A DNA stretch of 64,000 nt, from the NCBI GenBank assembly GCA_030532575.1, contig JAUNKV010000006.1, positions 60,900 through 124,899 of the forward strand. The letters are read 5' to 3'. Position numbers and translations under genes: made by a program. The notes beneath the pieces are model-generated. The model did not search any database. It was not told the DNA's origin and saw only the letters and a list, made by a program, of their open reading frames with translations. This DNA is from Propionibacteriaceae bacterium. Lineage in GTDB: Bacteria; Actinomycetota; Actinomycetes; Propionibacteriales; Propionibacteriaceae. Positions 53,366-63,785 of the stretch are shown here, in pieces (position 1 is the stretch's first letter; every line of letters starts with the position of its first letter).

Positions 53366-54670
53366 TCAGGAGTTCAGCGCGTCCTCGACCTGCTTGCCGT
53401 ACTTGGTCGCGACCGCCTCGACGTCGTCGCTCTGGGCGAGCTCGGTCCAGAAGTTGACGATGAGGTTCTGGCCCTCCGCGACCCCCCACTGCGGGGTGTT
53501 CGGGGTGAGCTTCGAGTGCTCCGCGACGACCGCGGAGATCTCACCGAAGGCACCGGGAATCTCGTTGCCGTAGGTGGTGTTGCCGGGCACCCAGCCGTCG
53601 GCGGCGATCATCTTCTGGAACTCGGGCGCGAAGATCACCTTCAGGGCCTCCTTGGCCAGGTCCGGGTGCTGGGCGTTCTTCGGGATGGCGATGGTGGAGC
53701 CGCCCGCAAAGGTCTGGCCCACCTCGCCCGCCTTCAGGCCCGGGATCGGCATCACGGCCACCTTGCCCGCATCCCACAGGGCCTGGTCGATCTTGCCGGT
53801 GATGTTGCCGGTGCCGAGCAGCACGGCGACCTTGCCCTCGTTGAAGAACTTGTCGAAGGACTGCTGGGAGGCCTGCGAGGCGACGGCGTACTTCGTGGCG
53901 TCGGTGAACAGCCTCTTGATGCGCTTCAGGGACACGATGGACTGCTGGGAGGAGACCTGCTGCACCCACTTGTCGCCCTCCTTGGTGGCCCACTCGCCGC
54001 CACCGGCGAACCACAGGGAGGTCACGGAGTGCTCGTCCCCGGCGGCCAGGTACAGGGCCGAGAAGTCGGCGGTCCCCTCCGGGTTGGTCTGGTTGAGCTT
54101 GATGACGGAGTCCGCGAACTCGTCGAGGGTGGTCGGCTGGGTGATCCCCGCCATGTCGAACAGGTCCTTGCGGTAGTAGATGCCACGGGACCCGGCGTAC
54201 AGCGGCAGGGCGTACTTGACCCCCTCCCAGGACCCGGCGTCGACGAAGCTGGGGATCAGCTTGGAGCCGCCCAACTCCTCGTAGAGGTCATCGACGGGGG
54301 CGAATGCGCCGACGCTGGTGAAGGTGGAGGACTGGGTGTTGCCGGTCTCCACCAGGTCCGGGCTCTCGGTGGCCGAGGCCAGCCCGGTCTGGAGCTTCGA
54401 CATCACGCCCTCCCACGGCTGGATCTCCACCTCCAGGGTGTTGCCGGGGCTCTTGGCGGCGAAGCCCTCCTTGAGGTGGGCGATGGCGGCATCGGAGATG
54501 GAGCCCTCCATGAACCAGACCCGGACGGTGCGTCCGGTCCCGCCCGACCCTGATCCGCCGCCGCTGTTGCCGCCGCCTCCCGAGGAGCCGCCGCAGGCGG
54601 CCATCGTCCCGGCGACCGCTCCAGCGGTCAGGGTCAGCAGTGAGCGTCGATTGAGCAATGTTGACATCAT
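53366..54670 (-). CDS. sugar-binding lipoprotein of ABC importer (SBP family 1)
   Basis: 434 aa. Signal peptide with lipobox MAAC at about residue 25, then a Gly/Ser-rich spacer (GGSSGGGGNSGGGSGSGG), and a type 1 solute-binding fold (VRVWFMEGSISDAAI; ESPDLVETGNTQSS; LYAGSRGIYYRKDLF). The NTQ-type motif is seen in oligosaccharide-binding proteins of chitobiose/cellobiose type, but the substrate is uncertain. ATG 54670 follows AGAAGGGA. First gene of the operon. Confidence 0.9.
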   Translation of the reverse strand: MMSTLLNRRSLLTLTAGAVAGTMAACGGSSGGGGNSGGGSGSGGTGRTVRVWFMEGSISDAAIAHLKEGFAAKSPGNTLEVEIQPWEGVMSKLQTGLASATESPDLVETGNTQSSTFTSVGAFAPVDDLYEELGGSKLIPSFVDAGSWEGVKYALPLYAGSRGIYYRKDLFDMAGITQPTTLDEFADSVIKLNQTNPEGTADFSALYLAAGDEHSVTSLWFAGGGEWATKEGDKWVQQVSSQQSIVSLKRIKRLFTDATKYAVASQASQQSFDKFFNEGKVAVLLGTGNITGKIDQALWDAGKVAVMPIPGLKAGEVGQTFAGGSTIAIPKNAQHPDLAKEALKVIFAPEFQKMIAADGWVPGNTTYGNEIPGAFGEISAVVAEHSKLTPNTPQWGVAEGQNLIVNFWTELAQSDDVEAVATKYGKQVEDALNS

Positions 54671-54753
54671 CGTCCCTTCTGTCGGTGGTGCCCGGAGCAG
54701 CTTCGCCGGGGCGTCAGACCCCTCCGTTCGCCTCCTCGGCCCGGGGGCACAAG

Positions 54754-54768
54754 GAATTGGAACGATTC
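54754..54768. promoter_or_regulatory. possible LacI-family operator before the sugar importer
   Basis: GAATTGGAACGATTC is an imperfect 15-bp palindrome with GAAT/ATTC arms and a central C/G, resembling LacI-type sites. It is 84 bp before the binding-protein start. Confidence 0.4.
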
Positions 54769-54923
54769 AGAGCCTGAGTGGGCAACTCTGGTCTGCCTCG
54801 GGGGTGGCGCGGGAGCCTCGGGGCGAAATCGCTCAGTTTGGTTGCTCATTTCATGGGAGAGTGCACGAACGGGCCGGGTGGGACCCTCCGGGGCGGCGAT
54901 CCGTGTGCATGGGGCGGGGTGAC

Positions 54924-54938
54924 TTGAACACCGTTCAA
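54924..54938 (+). promoter_or_regulatory. BioQ-type operator of bioYMN
   Basis: TTGAAC-ACC-GTTCAA is a perfect palindrome, with TTGAAC also able to act as -35. A candidate -10 (TTGAAT or GAATAT) follows 18-20 bp later. The core matches the bioB operator. The rest of 54671-54983 holds no gene. Confidence 0.75.
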
Positions 54939-54983
54939 TCCTCGGTGTTGAATATCCCCGACCCTGAACCCAAGGAGATCGTC

Positions 54984-55568
54984 GTGACTGCTGCCACCCA
55001 GCGAACCACTTCCTTCCAGGCCGTTGACCTGGCCCACATCGGTGTCTTCGCGGCCCTGATCGCCGCGCTCGCCATCGTCCCGGCCCTCAACATCGGGCCC
55101 GTCCCGATCACCCTGCAGACCCTGGGGGTGGCCCTGGCGGGGCTGTGCCTCGGGCCCTGGCGCGGCTGCGCCGCCGTCCTGCTCTACATCGCCGTCGGGG
55201 TGGCCGGTCTGCCGATCTTCGCCAAGGGAGGCTCCGGCTTCGCCACCCTGCTCGGCCCCAGCGGCGGCTACCTCCTGGCCTTCCCGCTGGCCGCGCTGCT
55301 CACCGGCTTCGTCGCGGTGTGGGCGATGCGTCGCGGCCTGTCCAGGACGACCCCGGTCTTCTTCTTCCTCGGGCTGCTGGCCTCCCGCTACCTCATCATC
55401 CTGCCGCTCGGCGTGATGGGCATGATGCGTGCCCTGGAGTGGGACTTCGGCAAGGCCTTCGTCACCGACATGGCGTTCTGGCCGGGGGACGCGGCCAAGA
55501 GCGTCATCGCAGCCGTCGTGGCCTACGCCGTCCACCGCGCCTTCCCGCGCCTGCTGGTGCAGCGTTGA
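54984..55568 (+). CDS. bioY: biotin ECF transporter S component
   Basis: 194 aa, six hydrophobic segments, with the BioY signature GPVPITLQTLGVALAGLCLG and FAKGGSGFATLLGPSGGYL. GTG 54984 follows AAGGAG. It binds biotin in the membrane. Its gene starts the bioYMN operon, which is controlled by the palindrome upstream. Confidence 0.95.
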   Translation: MTAATQRTTSFQAVDLAHIGVFAALIAALAIVPALNIGPVPITLQTLGVALAGLCLGPWRGCAAVLLYIAVGVAGLPIFAKGGSGFATLLGPSGGYLLAFPLAALLTGFVAVWAMRRGLSRTTPVFFFLGLLASRYLIILPLGVMGMMRALEWDFGKAFVTDMAFWPGDAAKSVIAAVVAYAVHRAFPRLLVQR

Positions 55569-56254
55569 TCCACTTCCACGAGGTCGCGGTCGTCATCCCC
55601 CCGGTGATGAAGGGGGAGACCGAGAAGGTGCTGCTCGAGGGGATCAGCCTCGAGCTGGCAGAGCAGCGGGTCGCGGTGATCGGGGCCAACGGCTCCGGCA
55701 AGTCCACCCTGCTCCGGCTCATCAACGGGATGCGACGCCCCACCTCCGGGGTGGTCACGGTCAACGGCCTCGACACCGTCGCTGACGCCGCGAAGGTGCG
55801 CCGCGAGGTGGGGTTCATCTTCACCGACCCCCTGGCCCAGCTCCTGATGTCCAGCCCCATCGAGGACCTGGAGCTGAGCTGCAGGTACATCCCCCGCCCA
55901 CAGCGCCGCGCCCACGCGCTGGCCCTGCTGGCCGAACGGGGGTTGGACGGGCTGGCCCACCAGAGCATCTACGACCTGTCCGGGGGAGAGCGGCAACTCG
56001 TGGCCCTGACCAGCGTGCTCGCGGTCGAACCGTCGGTGATCGTCGCCGATGAACCCACCACGCTGCTCGACCTGCGCAACCGGGTGAGGCTGCGCCGCAC
56101 CCTGGCCGAGCTGCCCCAGCAGGTGATCCTGTCCACCCACGACATGCAGGTGGCTGCCGAGGCCGAGCGGGTGATCGTGATCGACGGCGGGCGCGTGGCC
56201 GCCGACGGTGCCCCCGCAGAGACCATCGCCTGGTACGAGAAGGCGATGTCGTGA
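55565..56254 (+). CDS. bioM: biotin ECF transporter ATPase
   Basis: 229-aa ABC ATPase. P-loop GANGSGKST, Q-loop FTDPLAQLL, signature LSGGERQLVAL, Walker B VIVADEPTT. The start is the TTG 55565 overlapping the bioY stop (TTGA); a longer frame upstream is only the bioY antiparallel frame. With BioN it energises uptake. Confidence 0.92.
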   Translation: MIHFHEVAVVIPPVMKGETEKVLLEGISLELAEQRVAVIGANGSGKSTLLRLINGMRRPTSGVVTVNGLDTVADAAKVRREVGFIFTDPLAQLLMSSPIEDLELSCRYIPRPQRRAHALALLAERGLDGLAHQSIYDLSGGERQLVALTSVLAVEPSVIVADEPTTLLDLRNRVRLRRTLAELPQQVILSTHDMQVAAEAERVIVIDGGRVAADGAPAETIAWYEKAMS

Positions 56255-56868
56255 ACGTCCACTCCAGCCTGCTCGGCATCCACCAACCGGGGGATGGTTG
56301 GTTGTTTTGCACCCACATCGGGATCAAGTACCTGCTCATGCTCGGCCTGAGCCTGCCGCCGCTGTTCGTGCGGCAGTGGTGGTTCAGCCTGGCCGTGGTC
56401 GCCCTCACCGTGGTGTTGCTGGCCACCTCCGGGATCGGGCCGCGCCGTCTGCTTCGCATCGGCTGGGTGATGTGGCTGCTGCTGGCGGTCCTGGCGGTGT
56501 TCCAGCTGCTCAGCGGCAATGCCAACGCCGCTGTCACTGCCCCGGGAAACCTGCTCGTCGCCGTGCTTGCCGCCAGGCTGCTCACCCTGACCACCCCCAC
56601 CACCGACATCCTCGACGCCCTGACCACGGCTCTTGGGCCACTGCGCCACATCGGGGTCGATCCGGAGCGGGCCGCCCTCACGGTGGCTCTCATGATCCGG
56701 TCCATCCCCTACATCATCGGGCTGTTCGAGGAGGCCCGCGACGCCGCCAGGGCCCGCGGGGTCTCCCGCAACATCGTGGCCCTGCTCATCCCCGTGGTGC
56801 TGGGGGCGGTGGCCCATGCGGAACGAACCGGCGAGGCGCTGGGGGCCAGGGGGCTCGGTGAACGTTAG
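56251..56868 (+). CDS. bioN: biotin ECF transporter T component
   Basis: 205 aa with four to five hydrophobic segments and the EcfT Ala-Arg-Gly motifs (ARDAARARGVSR, EALGARGLGER). GTG 56251 overlaps bioM (GTGA). It couples the ATPase to BioY. Confidence 0.92.
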   Translation: MNVHSSLLGIHQPGDGWLFCTHIGIKYLLMLGLSLPPLFVRQWWFSLAVVALTVVLLATSGIGPRRLLRIGWVMWLLLAVLAVFQLLSGNANAAVTAPGNLLVAVLAARLLTLTTPTTDILDALTTALGPLRHIGVDPERAALTVALMIRSIPYIIGLFEEARDAARARGVSRNIVALLIPVVLGAVAHAERTGEALGARGLGER

Positions 56869-56877
56869 GGTTCTCCC

Positions 56878-57738
56878 ATGGGTGAACAGGAGTTCCCGGA
56901 GATCGTCATCATCACCGGCATGTCCGGGGCCGGGCGGCGCACCGCGGCCCACACGATGGAGGACCTCGGCTGGTACGTGGTGGACAACCTGCCGCCGGCG
57001 ATGCTGCCCATCCTCGTGGACCGGCTTGGCGCAACCGAGCGGATCGCCGTCGTGGTGGACGTGCGCTCCAAGGTGCAGTTCGACCAGATCCCGGAGGCCT
57101 TCCAGCAGCTGAAGGACCGCGGCTACCGGGTGACCGTCATGTTCATCGAGGCCAGCGACGAGGTGATCGTCCAGCGCCAGGAGTCCAACCGTCGCCCCCT
57201 GCCCCTGCAGGGTGGGGACCGGCTCACCGACGGCATCGTGCGGGAGCGTCGGCTGCTGGCCGACCTCAGGGCCGAGGCCGACATCGTGGTGGACACCTCC
57301 CGGCTCAGCGCCCGGCAGCTGGCGCAGCGGGTCGCCAATCACTTCGGCACCGACGCCACCGACACCCTGCACGTGGCGATCATGTCCTTCGGGTTCAAGA
57401 ACGGTCTGCCGGTGGATGCCGACATCGTCTTCGACGTGCGCTTCCTGCCCAACCCCTACTGGGTGCCGGAGCTGCGCCCCAAGACCGGGCTCTCCCCGGA
57501 CGTCGCGGGATACGTGCTCGGCCAGGCTGCGGCCCAGGAGTTCCAGGAACGGATGCTGGCGGTGATCGAGACCGCCGCCCCGGGCTACATGGTCGAGGGC
57601 AAACGCCAGGTCACCCTGGCCATCGGTTGCACCGGCGGCAAGCACCGCTCCACCTCCATGAGCGAGGAGCTGGCCAGCAGACTCCGGGAGCGCGGCTACG
57701 GGGTGAGCGTTCTCCACCGGGATCTGGGGAAGGAATGA
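56878..57738 (+). CDS. rapZ: RNase adapter RapZ
   Basis: 286-aa P-loop protein. The Walker A is GMSGAGRRT, with Arg where the Lys and Ser/Thr normally sit; the Lys to Arg change is common in actinobacteria (GRST), the second change is not. Other family blocks are VDNLPPAMLPIL, NRRPLPLQGGDRLTDGI, SFGFKNGLPVDAD and IGCTGGKHRSTSM. RapZ links cell-wall precursor sensing to RNA decay in E. coli; the actinobacterial role is unclear. Start of the rapZ-yvcK-whiA group. Confidence 0.95.
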   Translation: MGEQEFPEIVIITGMSGAGRRTAAHTMEDLGWYVVDNLPPAMLPILVDRLGATERIAVVVDVRSKVQFDQIPEAFQQLKDRGYRVTVMFIEASDEVIVQRQESNRRPLPLQGGDRLTDGIVRERRLLADLRAEADIVVDTSRLSARQLAQRVANHFGTDATDTLHVAIMSFGFKNGLPVDADIVFDVRFLPNPYWVPELRPKTGLSPDVAGYVLGQAAAQEFQERMLAVIETAAPGYMVEGKRQVTLAIGCTGGKHRSTSMSEELASRLRERGYGVSVLHRDLGKE

Positions 57739-58685
57739 AGGACCTGAGCGCCCTGCCCCGGGTTGTCGCCTTCGGCGGCGGCCACGGGCTGTACGCCTCC
57801 CTCTCCGCCCTCAGGCGCGTCACCGACCGTCTCACCGCCGTGGTCACCGTCGCCGACGACGGCGGTTCATCCGGCAGGCTGCGCAGCGAACTGGGGTGCC
57901 TGCCTCCCGGGGACCTCAGGATGGCGCTGGCGGCCCTGTGCGGTGACGACAAGACGGGGCGGGCCTGGGCCAGCGTGCTGCAGTCCCGCTTCGGCGGGGA
58001 CGGGCCGCTGGCCGGGCACGCCATCGGGAACCTGCTCATCGCCGGGCTGTGGCAGCAGCTCGACGACCCCGTCGCCGGTCTCGACATGGTGGGGGACCTG
58101 CTGCGGACCCGGGGCCGGGTGCTGCCGATGAGCGCGGTGCCGCTGCAGATCGAGGCGGAGGTGCTGGGACTCGACCCACTGGCCCCGGACGAGATCTGCA
58201 CCCTGGCTGGGCAGGCCACCGTCGCGAAGACCCGTGCCACCGTCCAGGCCGTGAGGTTGGTGCCGGAGGACCCACCGGCCCACCCGGAGGCGGTGGTGGC
58301 GGTGCAGGAGGCCCAGGCCATCGTGCTCGGTCCCGGGTCCTGGTTCACCTCGGTGATCCCGCACCTGCTGGTGCCTGAGCTGCGCGACGCCATCCTCAGC
58401 ACGAGGGCCCGCCGCATCCTGGTGCTCAACATCGCCGCCGCGGAGGAGACCGACGGGTTCAGCGCCTCCCGGCACATCGAGCTGCTGGCCGAACACGCCC
58501 CGACACTGCGGCTGGACGTGGTGTTGGCCGACTGCCGGTTCGCGGCCTCGGACCGGCACCTGGAGAAGTTCGCCGCATCGCTGGGGGCCGAGGTGGTGAT
58601 GGCGGATGTCGGAGCCCGCGACGGCAGTCCCCGGCACGACCCGAACCGGCTGGCCGCCGCCTACAGCGAGCTGCTGATCGGGTAG
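57735..58685 (+). CDS. yvcK: YvcK-family gluconeogenesis factor (CofD-like)
   Basis: 316 aa, with [33 protein letters not shown] and [14 protein letters not shown]. YvcK binds UDP-GlcNAc-type nucleotides and is needed for wall synthesis on gluconeogenic carbon. ATG 57735 overlaps rapZ (ATGA). Confidence 0.95.
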   Translation: MKDLSALPRVVAFGGGHGLYASLSALRRVTDRLTAVVTVADDGGSSGRLRSELGCLPPGDLRMALAALCGDDKTGRAWASVLQSRFGGDGPLAGHAIGNLLIAGLWQQLDDPVAGLDMVGDLLRTRGRVLPMSAVPLQIEAEVLGLDPLAPDEICTLAGQATVAKTRATVQAVRLVPEDPPAHPEAVVAVQEAQAIVLGPGSWFTSVIPHLLVPELRDAILSTRARRILVLNIAAAEETDGFSASRHIELLAEHAPTLRLDVVLADCRFAASDRHLEKFAASLGAEVVMADVGARDGSPRHDPNRLAAAYSELLIG

Positions 58686-58719
58686 TCCTCGTGCCCCGGG
58701 TCATGAAATGATGGCCCTC

Positions 58720-59706
58720 ATGGCATTGACGCAGAAGGTGAAGGCGGAACTGGCGGCCGTTGCAACTCCTCATCCCAACGCACGGCGCGCGGAGGTCGCC
58801 ACCATGCTGCGTTTCGGCGGTGGCCTGCACCTGGTGGGAGGCCGTATCGTCGTCGAGGCCGAGCTCGACTGTGCAGCGGCCGCCAGGCGACTGCGCACCT
58901 GGATTCACGAGCTGTACAACCTGGACTCCGACCTGATGGTCATCAACGCCTCCGGTCTGCGCCGCACCACCCGGTACGCGGTGCGGGTCGTCCGTGACGG
59001 TGAGGCGCTGGCACGGCTGAGTGGACTGGTGGACCAGCAGCGTCGCCCCATCCGAGGGTTGCCCGCCGCGGTCGTCGGGGGTTCGCGCGCAGATGCCGTG
59101 GCCGTGTGGCGCGGGGCCTTCCTGGCCAGGGGGTCGCTGACCGAGCCGGGCCGTTCGATGGCACTGGAGGTCACCAGCCCCGGCTCGGAGGCGGCCCTGG
59201 CGCTGTCCGGGGCGGCGCGTCGGCTCGGCATCGCGGTCAAGACCCGGGAGACCCGTGGGGTGGAGCGGGTGGTGATCCGCGACGGCGAGATGATCGCTGA
59301 TCTGCTCACCCGGATGGGGGCGCAGGAGACCCGGCTGCTGTGGGAGGAGCGCCGGATGCGGCGCGAGGTCAAGGCCCAGGCCAACCGGCTGGCCAACTTC
59401 GACGACGCCAACCTGCGCCGCTCCGCCCGGGCCGCCGTGGCGGCCAGTGCCCGTGTCGAGCGGGCGCTGGAAATCCTGGGCGATGACGCCCCGGCGCACC
59501 TGGTGGCCGCAGGCAGGCTCCGCGTCGAGCACCGTCAGGCCAGCCTGGAGGAGCTGGGCAAGCTGCACGATCCGCCGTTGACCAAGGACGCCGTGGCCGG
59601 GCGGATTCGCAGGTTGCTGTCCACCGCCGACAAGGTGGCCGAGCAGCAGGGGGTCCCCGGCACCGAGGCCTCGCTGCCGCCCGAACTCCGCGACCCCCAG
59701 GACTGA
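58720..59706 (+). CDS. whiA: WhiA family sporulation/division regulator
   Basis: 328 aa, starting [12 protein letters not shown] at 58720. A LAGLIDADG-like N-terminal domain ([22 protein letters not shown]) and a C-terminal HTH ([40 protein letters not shown]). WhiA activates cell division genes such as ftsZ in actinobacteria. The 34-bp gap after yvcK has no strong promoter; an AATGAT lies 7 nt before the ATG. Confidence 0.96.
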   Translation: MALTQKVKAELAAVATPHPNARRAEVATMLRFGGGLHLVGGRIVVEAELDCAAAARRLRTWIHELYNLDSDLMVINASGLRRTTRYAVRVVRDGEALARLSGLVDQQRRPIRGLPAAVVGGSRADAVAVWRGAFLARGSLTEPGRSMALEVTSPGSEAALALSGAARRLGIAVKTRETRGVERVVIRDGEMIADLLTRMGAQETRLLWEERRMRREVKAQANRLANFDDANLRRSARAAVAASARVERALEILGDDAPAHLVAAGRLRVEHRQASLEELGKLHDPPLTKDAVAGRIRRLLSTADKVAEQQGVPGTEASLPPELRDPQD

Positions 59707-59755
59707 GCCGAGTCACAGGACGAGACCCCGTCTATTCATCGGGAAGGGATACAGC

Positions 59756-59761
59756 TAGGAT
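59756..59761 (+). promoter_or_regulatory. putative gap promoter -10
   Basis: TAGGAT at 59756-59761 in the 137-bp gap before gap gives a leader of about 75 nt. No clear -35 or attenuator was recognised. Confidence 0.4.
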
Positions 59762-59777
59762 GTGGGTGTCAGAATAG

Positions 59778-60839
<1,062 letters not shown>

Positions 60840-60861
60840 GCTCTGAGCACCCCTTGAACCG

Positions 60862-60902
60862 CTGGCCCCGTCTCCTCTTCCACGTTGACGGGGCCAGCTT
60901 TG
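60862..60902 (+). terminator. terminator between gap and pgk
   Basis: CTGGCCCCGTC pairs with GACGGGGCCAG, followed by CTTTGT. The T-rich tail makes it a good intrinsic site, possibly partial. Confidence 0.8.
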
Positions 60903-60939
60903 TACCTTGACCAGACCCTCTGATCCGAAAGGAATCACC

Positions 60940-62148
60940 ATGAAGACCGTCTCCGAGCTCGGCGATCTCGCCGGGAAGCGGGTCGTCGTCCGCTGTGACT
61001 TCAACGTCCCCCTGGACGCCGCGGGCACCATCACCGACGACGGCCGTATCCGTGCCGCCCTGCCCACCCTGAACGAGCTGCGCCAGGCCGGTGCCCGCGT
61101 CGTGGTCCTGGCCCACCTGGGCCGACCCAAGGGTGAGCCGGACCCGAAGTACTCGCTGGCCCCGGTCGCTGCCCGCCTCGGTGAGCTGCTGGGTACGCAG
61201 GTGAAGTTCGCCACCGACGTGGTCGGCGAGTCCGCCAAGGGCGTCGTCGCCTCCCTGGCCGACGGTGAGGTGGCGCTGCTGGAGAACGTCCGCTTCGAGG
61301 CGGGCGAGAAGTCCAAGGACGAGGCCGCCCGCCAGGAGCTGGCCAAGCAGTACGCGGCCTTCGGGGACCACTTCGTCTCCAACGGCTTCGGCGTGGTGCA
61401 CCGCAAGGAGGCCAGCGTCTACGACATCGCCAAGCTGCTGCCCTCGGCCGCCGGTTCGCTGGTGCAGGCCGAGATCGACGTGCTGGAGGGGCTGACAAAG
61501 AACCCGAAGCGCCCGTTCGTGGTGGTGCTGGGCGGTGCGAAGGTGGCCGACAAGCTCGCGGTCATCGACAACCTGCTGAAGGTGGCCGACACCCTGGTCA
61601 TCGGTGGCGGGATGCTGTTCACCTTCCTCAAGGCGCAGGGGCTGAACGTCGGCGACTCGCTGGTGGACGAGGAGTCCATCGAGGCCTGCCGGAGCTACCT
61701 GAAGGTGGCGGAGGAGACCGGCAAGAAGATTCTGCTTCCCGTGGACATCCGCGTGGCATCCGAGGTGGACTTCGGTGCCCGCACCGTCGGTGAGGTGGAG
61801 GTCGTGCCCGCCGACCAGATTCCCGCCGGGCGGATGGGGCTCGACATCGGGCCGGAGTCCGAGAAGCTGTTCGCCGAGGCCATCCGGGGTGCCCGCTCGG
61901 TGTTCTGGAACGGCCCGATGGGGGTCTTCGAGATCGCGGGGCTGGAGTCCGGCACCCGCGCCGTCGCCCAGGCCCTCACCGAGATGGAGGGGATGAGCGT
62001 GGTCGGTGGCGGGGACTCCGCCTCGGCCGTGCGGGCCCTCGGATTCGACGAGGACGCCTTCGGGCACATCTCGACCGGCGGCGGGGCGTCGCTGGAGCTC
62101 ATGGAGGGCAAGGTCCTCCCCGGTATCGCTGTTCTGAAGGAGAACTGA
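60940..62148 (+). CDS. pgk: phosphoglycerate kinase
   Basis: 402 aa. [20 protein letters not shown] at the N-terminus, [36 protein letters not shown] and the nucleotide-site [16 protein letters not shown] 60940 follows GAAAGGAA. Makes ATP from 1,3-BPG; forms a transcript with tpiA (1-nt gap). Confidence 0.98.
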   Translation: MKTVSELGDLAGKRVVVRCDFNVPLDAAGTITDDGRIRAALPTLNELRQAGARVVVLAHLGRPKGEPDPKYSLAPVAARLGELLGTQVKFATDVVGESAKGVVASLADGEVALLENVRFEAGEKSKDEAARQELAKQYAAFGDHFVSNGFGVVHRKEASVYDIAKLLPSAAGSLVQAEIDVLEGLTKNPKRPFVVVLGGAKVADKLAVIDNLLKVADTLVIGGGMLFTFLKAQGLNVGDSLVDEESIEACRSYLKVAEETGKKILLPVDIRVASEVDFGARTVGEVEVVPADQIPAGRMGLDIGPESEKLFAEAIRGARSVFWNGPMGVFEIAGLESGTRAVAQALTEMEGMSVVGGGDSASAVRALGFDEDAFGHISTGGGASLELMEGKVLPGIAVLKEN

Positions 62149-62149
62149 C

Positions 62150-62923
62150 ATGGCACGCAAGCCCATCATGGCGGGCAACTGGAAGATGAACATGAACCAC
62201 GTCGAGGCGACGGGGCTCGTGCAGAAACTCGCCTGGACCCTGGCGGACAAGGAGTACGACGCCTCGGGGGTCGAGTGCGTGGTGATCCCGCCGTTCACGG
62301 ATCTTCGGACCGTGCAGACCCTCATCGACGGTGACAAGTTCCCCATCGAGCTCGGAGCGCAGAACGTCTCCCAGCACGCCTCGGGGGCCTACACCGGCGA
62401 GATCTCGGCGGACATGCTGGCCAAGCTCGGCGTGCGCTACGTCGTCGTCGGCCACTCGGAGCGTCGCGAGTACTTCGGTGAGACCGATGAACTCATCAAC
62501 GCCAAGGCCGCCGCGATCCTGGGCGCTGGGATGACCCCCATCATCTGCTGTGGTGAGGGCCTGGACATCCGCAAGGAGGGCCGTCACGTCGAGTACACCC
62601 TGGAGCAGGTGCGGGGCTGCCTGGCGGGGCTGACCGCCGAGCAGGTGGCCTCCCTGGTGATCGCCTACGAGCCGGTGTGGGCCATCGGGACCGGTGAGGT
62701 CGCGACCCCGGCGGATGCGCAGGAGGTGTGTGGGGCGATCCGGCAGGAGGTCGCCACGCTGTACGACGAGGCGACGGCCGAGGCGGTGCGCATCCAGTAC
62801 GGCGGGTCGGTGAAGGCTTCCAACGTGGCCGAGATCATGGCCCAGCCGGATGTGGACGGGGCTCTCGTCGGGGGTGCCAGCCTGAAGGCGGAGGAGTTCG
62901 CCGCCATCGTGCTGTTCTCCTGA
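62150..62923 (+). CDS. tpiA: triosephosphate isomerase
   Basis: 257 aa. Lys in AGNWKMN, His in [12 protein letters not shown], the catalytic Glu in [11 protein letters not shown], and YGGSVKASN. Interconverts DHAP and G3P. ATG 62150 directly follows pgk. Confidence 0.98.
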   Translation: MARKPIMAGNWKMNMNHVEATGLVQKLAWTLADKEYDASGVECVVIPPFTDLRTVQTLIDGDKFPIELGAQNVSQHASGAYTGEISADMLAKLGVRYVVVGHSERREYFGETDELINAKAAAILGAGMTPIICCGEGLDIRKEGRHVEYTLEQVRGCLAGLTAEQVASLVIAYEPVWAIGTGEVATPADAQEVCGAIRQEVATLYDEATAEAVRIQYGGSVKASNVAEIMAQPDVDGALVGGASLKAEEFAAIVLFS

Positions 62924-62938
62924 GCGGGGCTGTTGCAG

Positions 62939-62986
62939 CGACCGCCGGTCGTCCTGCTTGGTGCGGGGCGACCGGCGGTCGTCTTT
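62939..62986 (+). terminator. terminator after tpiA
   Basis: CGACCGCCGGTCG (62939-62951) and CGACCGGCGGTCG (62969-62981) form a 13-bp stem followed by TCTTT. Confidence 0.8.
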
Positions 62987-63033
62987 GGGGGGTGCGCGGT
63001 GAGGGCGGATGTGGTGATCTTGGGCTCCTCGGT

Positions 63034-63046
63034 TAAACTACTGCGC
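63034..63046 (+). promoter_or_regulatory. putative leaderless promoter -10 of secG
   Basis: TAAACT at 63034-63039 is 7 nt before GTG 63047, without a Shine-Dalgarno sequence. Confidence 0.4.
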
Positions 63047-63307
63047 GTGATTGTCCCCCTCGTCAGCTGGCCGATTGTCACCTTGTCGATCATCCTGATC
63101 TTCCTGAGCACTCTGCTGGCCCTGTCCATCCTCCTCCACAAGGGTCGTGGCGGCGGCATGTCCGACCTCTTCGGTGGCGGCATGTCCACCTCGATGGGTG
63201 GTGTCTCCACCGCCGAGCGGCGGCTCGACCGCATCACCCTGGTGCTCACCCTGGTGTGGGTGTTGACGGTCCTCGGGCTGTTGGTGCTCTACCGCATGGG
63301 TGTTTGA
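63047..63307 (+). CDS. secG: preprotein translocase subunit SecG
   Basis: 86 aa. Two membrane segments (IVTLSIILIFLSTLLALSILL and LVLTLVWVLTVLGLLVLY) around the hinge KGRGGGMSDLFGGGMSTSMGG. A component of the SecYEG channel. GTG 63047 gives a standard length. Confidence 0.93.
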   Translation: MIVPLVSWPIVTLSIILIFLSTLLALSILLHKGRGGGMSDLFGGGMSTSMGGVSTAERRLDRITLVLTLVWVLTVLGLLVLYRMGV

Positions 63308-63341
63308 TCCGATCCGATCCTGAAATCTTCGAGGAGTAGTT

Positions 63342-63698
63342 GTGGCAGGTGGCAACGCCATCCGCGGTAGTCGCGTGGGCGCCGGACCGATGGGGGAGGC
63401 GGAGCGGGGCGAGACGGCCCCCAGGATGGCCGTCTCCTACTACTGCGCGAGCGGGCACGAGACCCGGCCCGCCTTCGCGGCTGACGCCGTGATCCCGGAG
63501 TCGTGGGACTGCCCAAGGTGTGGACTTCCGGCCAACACCGATGCGCAGAATCCGCCGCCTCCGCCGAAGATCACCCCGTACAAGACCCACCTGGCCTATG
63601 TGAAGGAGCGCCGCACGGACGCGGAGGCCGCCCAGATCCTGGCCGAGGCCGTCGCCCACCTGAGGGAGCGCCGGGCCTCCGGGGAGATCATCTTCTGA
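63342..63698 (+). CDS. rbpA: RNA polymerase-binding protein RbpA
   Basis: 118 aa from GTG 63342 (GAGGAG upstream). N-terminal tail RGSRVGAGPMGEAERGE, core with YYCASGHETRPAF and WDCPRCG (Cys/His pairs), and a C-terminal sigma-interaction helix (PYKTHLAYVKERRTDAEAAQIL). It stabilises the housekeeping holoenzyme in actinobacteria. Confidence 0.95.
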   Translation: MAGGNAIRGSRVGAGPMGEAERGETAPRMAVSYYCASGHETRPAFAADAVIPESWDCPRCGLPANTDAQNPPPPPKITPYKTHLAYVKERRTDAEAAQILAEAVAHLRERRASGEIIF

Positions 63699-63785
63699 AG
63701 TTGCGTGATGGGTGGGCTGATCGCTTTTTCGTCACCTGCTGATCCGGGGCCCTGATGGCCCCCATCATCTGCTTCACTTTTCTCC

